The notes under the pieces are model-generated. The model was not told the DNA's origin, did no database searches, and worked only from the letters and a program-made list of their open reading frames with translations. Source: Protonemura montana (taxonomy: Eukaryota; Arthropoda; Insecta; Plecoptera; Nemouridae). Taken from it: DNA of 64,000 nucleotides. Where the stretch lies: contig OX387605.1 of NCBI GenBank assembly GCA_947568835.1, positions 3,472,001-3,536,000 on the forward strand, given 5' to 3'. How positions within the stretch are numbered: position 1 is the first letter of the stretch; each line of letters starts with the position of its first letter. Shown piece after piece: positions 40,701 to 51,300 of this stretch. A program made the translations under genes and the position numbers.

Positions 40701-43700
40701 TATTGACGGCCGTCACCTGCCCTTAGGGCGTGCGTTTAGCTAGCTTTGCCCACCCGTGCCCCGCAACCATCCACCACTAACCAGTGCTCTAACCATTAAC
40801 TTCTTCTAGGATCGGTCACCAAGTTGGCACTTGTGGATTCTGGGTTGCTATATCGTACGGACGTAACATAGCTTGCTCTCCAGTTTGGTGGCGTTTTTCC
40901 TACGACACCCAGCTATTTATTCTCGCTAACAGGAGTTGCAGGCCGAGCAGCCAAATTGTGTTAATCATAATTGCTCGTAGTTAGTCACCCAATGTAGATT
41001 AGAAACTAGTTAGTCGATCAATTAGTGCAATCGGTTGGTGATTGGTAATACGCAGAGATCCGTCAAGTTGCAGTGTATTTTTAGGGAGTTTTATTATTTA
41101 CTAACTTTTGTAGCATGTAGCCATTTTATATACCGATTTACTTGTGTTTTTATGATTTGTTTCTTTGACCATTTACTGTTTTCTGTTGATTCCTTGGTTC
41201 TCTGTGTGAATAATTTCTGCATGGTGTTTTGTATTGTTTGTACCGCTCGGAGACTCTTACGCAAGCAAGAGTGCGCAAAGTGGCGTGACAGGCGGTCCCT
41301 GATTCTGGGCCCTGGTCACGGTCCAGCCTAGGGGTGGGGCATTCTAGCGGGAGGTGCTCCATAGGTCCGCCAGCAATTTTGTTCATACTCCTGTTACTAT
41401 TTTTGTAGAGCCACGAAGTCGGAATGAAAACCCTAGTGATGTTGGATGAACAAGGGGGTAAGATTTCAACCATTACTGTTTGAAAATTACCGTACTTTGT
41501 TCTATGTTGTGCAGCCTACATAAATGTATTTTATGTAGCTTTGTTTTTGACAATGTCTCTGATCACTGGCATTCATGGCTGTTGACGTAATAAGCAACAA
41601 CAAAAGAAAAGAAATATTACTCAAATATTTCAATTTTACGTACTTAAACATTTTAATTTAAAAACACATGAAATTTGTGAACACATCAGAATCTACAAGA
41701 CATAATTGTGCACATATTTCGTCAGTGTGTGGCTGACTCGATGTTCACCTAGAAATCTTGGTTTTCCCAGAAAGTCAAAACGGCTCTGCCATCGTGCGTC
41801 ATTGTGTTCTCTATCCAAACGATTCGATGTCGCAGATTTGAAGTCGGCTCAATTTCTCATCAAATTTGGTCTGGGAAAGCCAAGAATTTCTTGCGATTGC
41901 GTTAGGGCAGGTTTGAGAACATGTCGATCAGTTCTGTGTGCATGCATTAATTCAAAGCTGTCAGCAATAATCTTTGAATTAAAAAAATAAACACATAAAC
42001 AGCAGTACTTTTTTTATGTGCCCTCTGCAAGTTATAAATTAAAAAATATAATAATTGGGAGGAATACAGCTGAAGAATTGCAGCTACTGTAGGAAGTAGA
42101 TTTCAGTGTTGTTTTAGCTTGAGAATTTTGTGTTTGTGTTGGTGGTGAACTGTACTAACACCTGGGGGGTGAATGACAAATTAGATTAGAGATAATTAGT
42201 GGTAACTTATTATGCATGCACTGGCTGTGGTCAATTGGTGACGTTGAATATTATAATATTATCTGTTTTAAAGGAATCCCTCTTAAAGTAACAACTAATC
42301 TATTATCTAATAATAAAAATAACATTTTGTTACACTTCCAACATCTAAGACACAGCTTCCAAGTGTTCATGAACTGTAAGTGGTATAAAATACGACACCA
42401 TTATTTCCATTCAAGTTTAAGCATGAGAGTTCTTATTTTGATTCATCGTAGTGAACCATAGAAGTTTTTGCACATTCCAAACGAAACCTATACCTTAACC
42501 TACATCTACCTTACAACCATCGTATCCAACAAACATTACTTTTTAAAACCAACTTGAAAGTGACGTGCCTCAATCTGCACATAATGGCACAAGAATTAGG
42601 TACAAAATACCGATCAACACCCCAACATGATTTGGACATCTGTTTTAAAAATTAAACATCGTGATTCATGACTCATAAGCATGCAAAAACTTGAAACTCT
42701 CACTTAAAACTGCTTTAATTAAAATATCTTCAGTCAAGTTAACAAGAAACCCAGGCACTTTTAAACTCAAATTCCAAAATACGTAGCTGAACCCTCCAAT
42801 AGGGTCTTGAAAGTCACAGGACTGTGATCTAACCGTGGTTGCTGTGTGTGGTGTTTAGAGCAACTGGACCGCATCGAAGAGGGCATGGACCAGATCAACG
42901 CGGACATGAAGGAAGCGGAGAAGAATCTCACGGGGATGGAGAAGTGCTGCGGCCTGTGTGTACTGCCGTGCAACAAGTACGTTCCTCGAGAACACGCAAC
43001 GCTCGCTGATTCAGCCACATAATTCTGCAGTTCTCTGTGTTGTTCAAGAATATTTCAGTTATTTTCGTCCTTATCTTTGTCTAAATTTTTTATCAGAAAC
43101 TAGCCGACGGTCTGCACGGTAAAATATCAATCAAACCTACGAAAATATGTAAGAAAATAAATAGGCCGGGCTCAGGGAAGAGTCTTCTATTTACATTATT
43201 TCGGTCAATTTACGGTATTTCTTTTGCGTATTATTTTATTCGGACTTTAATTTTGACGTCATAATATAATTGTCTGTGCACTTCTGCGTCGACACTATAC
43301 GGAATTTCTTTCCAGGTCAGCGTCTTTCAAGGAAGACGTGGGAACTTGGAAGGGCAACGACGACGGCAAGGTAGTCACCGGGCAACCGTCGCGAGTCATG
43401 GACGACCGGAACGGACTTGGACCGCAAGGCGGCTACATCGCCAAGTGAGTCGGACGCAGAAATTATAAGTTGTCTCAATATACCACGGGCTAGAGATGCC
43501 AGATTTAGGACTAGGATTCAAAAGACAGGCTTTGCTATGTTTATGGGATGAAAGAAATTATTTTTCTCTTAATTGGAGTCGAAGAACAAAGTTTACGATA
43601 TTCCTCAGCTGACTTACCTTGAGCAAATTTTTGTAAAGTTTTAATGTCTTGTAAGATACAACCAATCTGTGAACCATGCCATGCCCCAGCTTTTTCTGCA

Positions 43701-45308
43701 AAGTCAATCGTGACTTTCCTGGTCAATAACAGCTGAATCATAATCAAAATCAAGATCTAAATCGAACTGCCGGTGTTCCAAATAAGAGACTTAACGTAGT
43801 TGTCTATACCGTACGAGCTGGCCACTACAACACGGATCTCTAACAGAGCCGTACCTCGCGTCACGACTAGTTTGCCAGGCTTACGAGACGTTTGATTTCA
43901 GAATCACAAACGACGCTCGAGAAGACGAGATGGAGAACAACATGGGTGAGGTGAACACCATGATAGGTAACCTGCGCAACATGGCCATCGACATGGGTTC
44001 CGAGCTGGAGAACCAGAACCGGCAGGTGGAGAGAATCAACCGCAAGGTAGGTCATACTTGCCATCTGTTGGCGGGACCTCTTGGTGGCCGACTCGATGAA
44101 AATTTGATCATTGTGTTTTCAAATGCCACAAGGACCTGATAAAAAGCTGCAAATTGTCCAAACGTATTTTTATTTGGCACTTCGGGTCAATCTTATCGTA
44201 TTAAATTTGACATTTGAAGGAAAATAACTTTTCTTTCAAATGTAACTCAGTGGCTGTGGCGATGTGTTCTTATTGCCATAAGAAATACTAATATGTATGA
44301 AAAATAATTGCACGGGAATATATTGCGTAAAGAATTAACTGTAGAAGTGCTAAATCAAAGCATGGATTGTTACTTAATTCAGTCCTTGATAACTCTTTGT
44401 TGTTAGAATCTATTGCATGTTTTGTTGGGGATTTTAAGAAATGTGTCAATCTGCATTTGTTCATTCCACCTAATAATATTTTCCTGGTTAAAACTATCAA
44501 CCTCTATAATTCCATTGATCAAATAATTGCTATTGCATCCCTTAATGGAGCAAATATATGAATTGTGATCTATAGTAATCAGAATCCTTCCCATTTCCGC
44601 CACATCCTGTATACTCCTGCAAGTTTGGGGTTTTCTTGTAATTGATTTATGCCACCAAGAAACAGATGCCAAGAAGTAACAACGTACTTTTAAAAACTTG
44701 AAAATATTCTCATCGCTCCTCATGTATAACTTTACGGTTTGTTCAACACGGTCAATGCCTATGACTTTCCACACATATGTAAGCGCAATGAATGACATTT
44801 TTATGATGGTTTTTAGACTCATGTCTACTTGAATAATCCTTAGCACTAGTTTTAAGAAAAACTATTTGAACTGGGTTTTGAATGCTAAGTAAAGGGCTAC
44901 TAAATTTCCCGACGTTTCGCAACATATACTAGTTACTTCTTCAGAGGTAACTAACAGATGACTGCTCAAACCTCTGAAGAAGTAACTAGTATATGTTGCG
45001 AAACGTCGGGAAATTTAGTAGCCCTTTACTTAGCATTCAAAACCCATTTCAAATAGTTTTTCTTAAATGAAATTTTTAGTTTGTGATACTCTTGGCGCAA
45101 AGACCTCACGTTATTGAAAATTGGAAAAAACACAAATGCTATGAATTTGAACGTTTTGGTTGCACTTCTTGGTGGCAGTCATTGACTTGGTGGCGAGTGG
45201 CGTCGGTGTGTGCGTAATATGTTGCTTGTGTGTGCCCCGAAACAGGGCGAGTCCAACGAAACCCGAATAGCGGTCGCCAACCAGCGAGCCCACGAACTCC
45301 TCAAGTAA
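19745..45308 (+). CDS. Snap25: SNAP-25, t-SNARE of synaptic exocytosis, with alternative exons
   Basis: Supplies two of the four SNARE helices (Qb and Qc) that pair with syntaxin and synaptobrevin to fuse vesicles with the plasma membrane. Coding exons: 19745-19843, 33905-33946, one of 39121-39169 / 40634-40682 / 41409-41457, then 42859-42976, 43316-43444, 43902-44046 and 45246-45308. All joints are in phase, giving 214 residues, close to the family length. The start ATG is at 19745 ([14 protein letters not shown]), 11 bases after an acceptor. The Qb helix holds [14 protein letters not shown] and zero-layer Gln62. The palmitoylation linker is CCGLCVLPC (93-101). The Qc helix has [20 protein letters not shown] and zero-layer Gln184, ending QRAHELLK. 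A second last exon at 45818-45958 gives a 240-residue form. The 49-nt and 118-nt exon sizes match my memory of vertebrate exons 4 and 5. Certain as to family; isoform use is untested. Confidence 0.97.
24776..24812. repeat. Pyrimidine-rich tandem repeat
   Basis: Two direct copies of a CTCTACCCTCCTT unit are followed by CTCTCCCCC, within the large Snap25 intron. Confidence 0.7.
26450..27510. promoter_or_regulatory. CpG-dense block inside the Snap25 intron
   Basis: The longest GC-rich patch of the intron, about 1 kb. It begins with an array of GGCGTCGGCGTCGTC type (26482-26530). A donor-like GTCGAG|GTAAAG occurs at 26974. The block could be an internal promoter or enhancer for Snap25 or for a non-coding transcript. 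No TATA box or initiator stands out, and I assign no gene. Confidence 0.25.
29011..29044. repeat. GACGCC inverted repeat (hairpin)
   Basis: CGACGCCGACG (29011-29021) is an exact inverted match of CGTCGGCGTCG (29034-29044) around a 12-base loop. It is one member of a dispersed GACGCC motif set seen in both orientations across the window. Confidence 0.8.
33947..39120 (+). other. Snap25 intron before the exon 4 cluster
   Basis: A 5.2-kb intron without a recognised gene. It holds homopolymer runs (A18 near 34439, A12 near 38171), a CT-rich microsatellite (38005-38070) and a short CA run near 38980. Confidence 0.7.
38005..38070. repeat. CT-rich microsatellite
   Basis: Imperfect TCTCTATCTCTCTGTCTC repeats in the Snap25 intron. 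Confidence 0.8.
39121..39169 (+). CDS. Snap25: Snap25 exon 4, version a (canonical)
   Basis: This 49-nt exon encodes [16 protein letters not shown] plus one base, flanked by tgctgctcag and gtgagt. It enters in phase 0 and leaves in phase 1, exactly as required between 33946 and 42859. The sequence is the usual insect SNAP-25 version and carries SNARE layers -4 (Ser48), -3 (Gly52), -2 (Thr55), -1 (Leu59) and 0 (Gln62). Confidence 0.93.
40634..40682 (+). CDS. Snap25: Snap25 exon 4, version b (alternative)
   Basis: This 49-nt exon encodes [16 protein letters not shown] plus one base, flanked by ccgccgtag and gtaaga. Length and phases are identical to version a. The layer residues S, G, T, L and Q are all kept. 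The positions between them change (K to E, A to V, I to G, R to Q, V to K, A to S, D-D to N-H), so charge and surface differ while the core should still pack. It is the most divergent of the three. An inactive relic is possible, but intact splice sites and frame argue against it. Confidence 0.8.
41409..41457 (+). CDS. Snap25: Snap25 exon 4, version c (alternative)
   Basis: This 49-nt exon encodes [16 protein letters not shown] plus one base, flanked by ctatttttgtag and gtaaga. Phases match versions a and b, and the S-G-T-L-Q layer residues are unchanged. LVMLDEQG is the wording found in vertebrate SNAP-25, so this copy is under clear protein-level constraint. Because the exon length is not a multiple of three, joining c to a or b would shift the frame. 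Confidence 0.88.
41458..42858 (+). other. Snap25 intron after the exon 4 cluster
   Basis: A 1.4-kb AT-rich intron between exon 4c and the exon starting [12 protein letters not shown] see no further exon 4 copy with proper splice sites and frame. Confidence 0.6.
44047..45245 (+). other. Snap25 intron hosting a fold-back repeat
   Basis: A 1.2-kb intron before the canonical last exon. Its only recognisable content is the inverted repeat at 44852-45066. Confidence 0.7.
44852..45066. mobile_element. Near-perfect fold-back repeat with two opposed hammerhead-like motifs
   Basis: Arms 44852-44947 and 44971-45066 are 96 bases each and match as reverse complements at 95 of 96 positions, around a 23-bp spacer. 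Each arm contains CTGAAGA (44974-44980 on the right arm), a five-pair stem GTAAC/GTTGC (44982-44986 with 44995-44999), then GAAAC and GTC (45000-45007). The order CUGANGA, stem II, GAAA, NUH is that of a hammerhead ribozyme, with one extra base before stem II that could weaken it. The left flank AGACTCATGTCTACTT is shared with the copy at 13024. Penelope-like elements carry such motifs, so this may be a non-autonomous derivative. The two arms are far less diverged than those of the first copy, which suggests recent formation or gene conversion. Confidence 0.75.
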
Positions 45309-45817
45309 TTTGTCGCAGATTGCACGCCCAGGGCTGCGGTGGCGAGCTCTGGCATGCGCTCTCGCCGCGGAAAGTGCTTAACTAATTTTATAACAAGATA
45401 TTATTATTATTATTGTCTCAAATCCTATCATCGGCCAAGTCTCAGATAGTTGTATGCGATTTTCAATTTGCTTCCAAAGCATTTTTTTTTTAATTATTTA
45501 TTTAAAGATTAAATGTAAATTTAGACAAATTCGATCATTTGAAAATACGATATCTTTTTTCGTAAGATAAGCAAAGATAAAATAATGCTGTTTTATGATC
45601 CGAATCTGATCGGGGGTGCTTAATTGTTTTTGGCCGTTATGAGAATTTGCTTAAATTGTAATGCTTTCGTTTGCGCCCAGTTATTCGTAGTTTTTTCCTC
45701 TGTTGATGTGAGCTTTCTCTTTGCGGAGTTGTTTACCATTTGCACGGTGCTTTGTTTTTCAAGAATCTGGCCATATCCAATGTGTTTTTTAATCGTATCA
45801 TTTTGCATCTCGTGTAG
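45309..45817 (+). other. Snap25 region between the two alternative last exons
   Basis: AT-rich. It is 3' UTR when the first last exon is kept and intron when it is skipped. I see no canonical AATAAA before 45817, so the short form probably uses the distal poly(A) site or a weak variant. Confidence 0.5.
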
Positions 45818-45958
45818 GGAATGTCTAATGAAATTCGGATTCAAGAAGCCGGCAAGAGAACAGAGAAGCTTCTCGACAGTAAAGAGAAAGACAACGATTC
45901 AAGCAGCAAGATGCAAATGCCGAGCGCTACAAGTATGGCTATGAAATACGTAACGTAA
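45818..45958 (+). CDS. Snap25: Snap25 alternative last coding exon
   Basis: An acceptor (gcatctcgtgtag) at 45817 opens a phase-0 frame of 46 codons ending TAA. It starts GMSNEIRIQEAGKRTEKLL, which aligns residue for residue with [19 protein letters not shown] of the exon at 45246-45308. SNARE layers +3 to +8 are kept (G, N, I, A, then T in place of A, then L). A hydrophilic tail of about 26 residues (from DSKEKDNDSSSK to MKYVT) replaces the short canonical end. Used instead of the first last exon, it would yield a 240-residue SNAP-25. The poly(A) signal at 46573 lies downstream of both. It could also be a decaying duplicate, but the open frame and layer pattern favour a working exon. Confidence 0.82.
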   Translation, partial: GMSNEIRIQEAGKRTEKLLDSKEKDNDSSSKMQMPSATSMAMKYVT

Positions 45959-46572
45959 CACTGTGACGTAAAACGCATCTACTTATCATTATTTTTCCTA
46001 TTATTATTATTATTTGTATACAAATTTGGAGGCTTATAAGCAATGCTCTCACAGGGAGAAAGGTTCACCCACAAAGTTACTGTCATAAGAACTATTCACA
46101 AACTCTGCTTATGTACTGTACTTAATGTAAAATACTAAATGCAAAACATAAACAATATAAATGTTAAGTTAGATATTTAACTTGATAAGTTTAAAAATCA
46201 AGTTTGGTTTTTTCATAAGGTTTCTTTATCCTTGACTAATCATTGTAAGGGGAACTCCAAGAAGTTTCACGTCTCTCACGGAATGTCTGTACAAAATGCA
46301 TACGTCACCACTACAATAGTTTGGTGAATTCGATTTTAAGCCGAAGAAATGCTTCTGAAGTTTGATGAAATTTTGCTGCGCCATGAAATTACTAACTAGC
46401 TTCTAGCGGAACCTATGTGGTAGCGTTACTGTAAATATTTTGTACATAGATTATACTATAGTTACAAATTGCATTTATTATCACGTCAAAGATTTTCTTT
46501 CAGATTTACTTGTTGAGTTCTCGAAGCTACCTGTGTCAAGCGTTGCAATGTATATAGTAGTATATGCATTCC

Positions 46573-46578
46573 AATAAA
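46573..46578 (+). terminator. Poly(A) signal, Snap25
   Basis: AATAAA lies about 600 bases after the alternative stop codon, in an AT-rich 3' UTR. Confidence 0.6.
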
Positions 46579-48283
46579 ACGTCGATAGCTTGTTATTTAA
46601 TAGTTCGGCGCAAGCAAATTTAATATTAAATCATTAAATTTTAATATTATTACAAATTGTCTGTTAAACGAAGCTGGAGTTAAAGATTGCGTGCTTTGAT
46701 AGTAGGTTTACTCGATCATTAGTTCATATATACATTTACTAGAAGTACGATAGCATGTTAACTGAATGATTACACTTATGTGGTCTAGAGAGAAGAATTG
46801 GACTAATTTTTATATCAATGTCATGTCTTGATTACTGCAAATGGTAGCTCTATCAAAACTATTTGCTTCCAAGATGATAATTATCCTCGTACTTCTCGTG
46901 TTTTCCCCTGAATTGGTTGTTGCTTGTTTTCATATTTTGAGAGTTTATGCGTGTTAACACAAGAGCTGGTTTAAAATTGTCGGCATGATCGTCATGTAAT
47001 GGTTGACTCCATTACAATTAGGCCTATTTATTGCCTAGATTTGCTGGTTTTATTTCCTACTCTTCCTTGAGTGTGGAACTAGTTTTAATTACGAGGAACT
47101 CTTTATCACATGCTCCAAAAAAATATGTAATTAATATTATTATTGCATAGGTAGTGGAAGAAAATTTTAAAATTGTTTCCCCAATTCCCATTGTTGAAGT
47201 TTGGCCTGAATGTGGTAGAAATTTTCTTTTTCCAGTTTTTAGATTTTTGATCGTCAAATTCAAAACTATACGTGTATTTTGGTACTGAAATTAAAATTTA
47301 CCTGTACCAAATTATCTTTGTGTAATTACTCATTGTCATTGAAGTTTCTTGTAGTTTCATATTGTAGTCTGCAAGTGCATGCTATTTGTGGACATCCTGA
47401 GTCAAAATTTACAATTGGCTCAGGAGGCAGAGATAGTGTTGCCATTGTGTGATATGCAATTGTAAAATCTGCAGGTAACAAAGAAGATATTGAGGTGTAG
47501 AAACTATGTATTATCAGGTAATTACATTTGCAATAAAACTAGCTGTCCTGGAGCCAGCTGATTCAATTCAAACAATGTTGAATTACCTAGTATTTTTGTA
47601 TTAGTTACAGGCGCCTAATTCAGAAAAAGGTATCCCGTTTAAAAACTTTACCTATTGATTCGCGGAATCGTGAACTGTTAAGAAATGATTTCTTACGATG
47701 ATACGATGCTTTTGTGTTCTAAGGAATCTTAGCGGTATCATTGCTAGCTCAGGAGCTGTTAGCTTATCTGCATTTCTCGAAAGATGGACAGTATCATCGT
47801 TTTATATGCTACTGAAAGCATTATATATGCAACATAGCAAAATTATGAATGATATTTGAATGAAGTGAAGGATTCGTGACAAATTGTAAGTGTACTTATT
47901 CAACGGTATAATTATTGTCACTTTCATTCAAATCCTGAGAATTCACAGTAACATATTTTTAATTAACTTTAACTTACAAACAAACAGATTTCATGCTAGC
48001 GTTTTTGTCAGTTGTCCCAGATTTAGCTGTAGCCGTAATTCAAATCTGAAGATCATATTCCCTATCCATAATGAATTTGAATGTTTTTAACTATGCATGG
48101 ACTAGTTTGTATCTGATATCCTATCTATGTAGTATAGTTATCAATACCAAATGATTAAACTAGACCATTACCATAGCTGATGCTTTGTTAAATTTACTTG
48201 CCTCTCGGGGGCTGTAAATTATTCAACATTTTTAATCACCGGTAAAAGTAAGCTTTCTGTGCTTGTTCTTTACACAAAATTGT
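46579..48283. other. AT-rich spacer between convergent Snap25 and AK7
   Basis: The 3' ends of Snap25 (+) and AK7 (-) face each other here. I recognise no gene, RNA or repeat family. Confidence 0.6.
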
Positions 48284-48289
48284 TTTATT
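48284..48289 (-). terminator. Poly(A) signal of AK7 homologue
   Basis: TTTATT on the + strand (AATAAA on the minus strand) lies 54 bases beyond the stop codon. Confidence 0.65.
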
Positions 48290-48342
48290 TATTCTCAAAA
48301 CAGAACTTAAGCATCAACTAGCAAAAACTCTACATTGCTTAG

Positions 48343-51300
48343 CTAAATATTTCCAGGCTTCAAAAAGTCTTCAACTTTAGGTATGGATTGAATTTTTTGT
48401 AGCGACTCTTGCAACAATTGAACTGCTTCCATAAATTCTTCGGCAACAGCGGAATAGCTAGGCTGAAACATCTTACCTTCAGGGTTTTCCTTGAACAGAA
48501 AGTGTGCCTGCAACCAAGAACGATATTGGATCAGATACTGTTGAATCATGGTTGAATCTTGTCAGCATATGGAACCGTATGCTAGACCAGATAACGATTT
48601 GTATTAAATGCAACATTTTTCTAAGTTAATATTTTAAATAGGTAGGAAGGCTTCACTCAAGAAAAAAAAATTTGGAACAAAAGGAAAGACTTGAGAAATT
48701 TCTACTAGCAAGAAAAAAATCCCTTGGAATCATTGCAAATTTGATGTTGAGTGGATGTGCTTTTGACATAGAAGGATGACGGCATACCAGGAAATCCACC
48801 GGATTCTTAGGCCGGGCCTGTGCAACTTCGGCCAGCCCCTTTGTCAGCGTAGGTAGGACGTACTGAATGAGATAATGGCGCAGCGGCATGTTGTCCAGGG
48901 CAATCATTTGCTCCTCGTCCACTTTCAATGAGTCCCACTGGCTCATCTGAAGAATAATATTACATTTTTTTCACAAAGTTATTGCTTTGAAATAATTTTA
49001 AAGGAAATGCAGCGTAAATATTTTGGTTTTACCCATTCCTCCATGTTGTTGTGGAGAAGTTCTTCGGCCAAACGTCTTTTCTCTTCGGCCATTTGCAGAA
49101 AATCGGCTTCTCGATCCAGCATCCGTTGCTGATCTCTTTCAATACTAGCGAGCTCTTCATCCGACAGTCCTGCAAAAGGGCAAAACAAGCGTTATATTAA
49201 AAAACTACTTACACGAAGCAATATTGCGTCGAAAATGTATGCGTACCAAAGTTGCAAGGTTTTCCGACTCGTTCAAGCACAGCATTGAAGGAACCGTCCA
49301 TTGTTGGCGTAGTGTCATTCTCTACTTTTAGCATCATCGGGTGGAACTCCAGTTCGTCAAAGAAGTCGAGGACAGTATCAATGTCGCCATTATTTTCCCT
49401 GCACAGTTAAACGTTGTACATTGCAAAAAACTAACTTTCAAGCAACCAAGATCACACATTAGAACTACCAGTCAGTCCAAATCTTTGCTAAATTACAGAA
49501 AAAAATCTTTACTAACATTTAGATGTTCATTTTCTTGTTGTTCAAAACATTTATCAGATGTTTATCAACTAAAATCTACAGAGGCAGTTTTCAGTAAACT
49601 TCGTATTAGGCGTAAGGAATAGCACTGTAAAATCCCCTACCTGAATCTCGCCAATCTTTCGGTAAATATGACTTCGTCGTATCGCGTCCCATGAATTTCT
49701 TTTTCTGTCAAACTCATCATTCTATTTTTGAGGAACTTGTCACTTGCGAGTAAGCTGATTATATGATCTGAAACGAATCACATCCATAATATGCTGTTAC
49801 TTATTTCATTATCAAACTGGTCAATAAGTGAAGGATTTTGAAGACTAGTGACATAAAATACATTTGAGAAATAAATTGTATTCAATGGCTCTCAATTCCA
49901 AATATGAAGTGTAACGCTGATGGCTGGCAAAGTGCCTACTTCTTCTCACCTGGCATGATCTTTGCGTCGTACCCTCCCGGACCTTTGTTCTCTCCGTCCA
50001 TGTCCTCCTCCTCCCCGGCTTCTTCCTCGTCGTCGTCTCCCTCTGTGCCAAACAAGGCCCTTGCTTGGTCTAACAGCTTGGGGTAGTTGACCAGCACGTA
50101 ACCCTGGTTCTTGCACGGCCGAGAGTTCAGCCGCTCTTTGAAGATCCTGCCATGAACGTCGTCCACCAGTAAGTACCATTTTTGTAGTTGATTTAAATTC
50201 TGACATTAAAAACTTGTGGTTTTAGAACTTATAGGTTCTTAAGGCATCAAAACAAGTAAATTGCTGAGTACAGTAGCAAGAGTCTTAGTTTTGGAAGGTC
50301 TCGTGGTTAGATCCTGGGGAAAAGATATCCTACAAACCAGGCAAACAATAAGGTAGTTACGACTGCTTTTCTCAATTGATAACCCTACATAATGTACAAC
50401 ATACTAGGAAATAAATTATTTTAAAGTCACTTGATTAGAAATTCTTCGTCAAGTCTTCCGTCATTTTCAGCCATATTTTCCAAAATCTCCTTCAACGCTT
50501 CTTTGATCTCCTCTTTTGTCTCTTCGACTGTTTCGTCTTCTTCTTCTTCTTCGGCTTCTGCTTCTTCAGCTTCCGCTTCCTCCTCATCTTCCTTATCCTC
50601 CTTCTCAGATTCTTCGAGAAGAGCTCTTTCTTTTGCTTCTATCTTTGCTATTTTGGCTTTCTGTATTCAATTTGAATAGTAAAATGTCATGTATTATTCA
50701 CGTATAGTATGTTCCTCAACCTAAAGTTATTTATTTCCAGTTTTTTTGTAGCATTTAAAAACCATTGCCAAATATTACCATTTCTGCGATTGCATAATCT
50801 ATGACTTCGTTTGTTCGCAGATAGTGTAACTTGTAGTGCTGTGCCAAGCGTTTTCCCAAACGAGCTTTACCAATCCCCGGTGGCCCATGGATATAAATTT
50901 TTATCGGCTGTAACCAATAACAAATTTACTGTTACGAAAACCAATATTCACAATTTTTCTGTTTTTGCTCTTCGTAAACAGATTTTGAGGCAATGAATAA
51001 TCCTTTACATAAAAAAATTAAAACTAAGCTTATAAGACTTTCAATTTTGAGTAAAATCAAAAAATACTTTCCTTTAGTCCGCGGTCACTTTTGTATTCGT
51101 TTACTAGCCCCTGGATGTTTTCTGCAAAAGCTCCCTCCGAAACCCAATTCATCTCGATGTTGTCTATTACGTAGCCAGGTTCCATGTTTAAATTCACGGT
51201 CAACTTATCGTAGATGTCGTGCTGAAAGGTTTTCCTTGTCAAACCAGGATCTTTACATATTGTCTATAGACTGTTTGCATATCAAGTATAATCTTTATGT

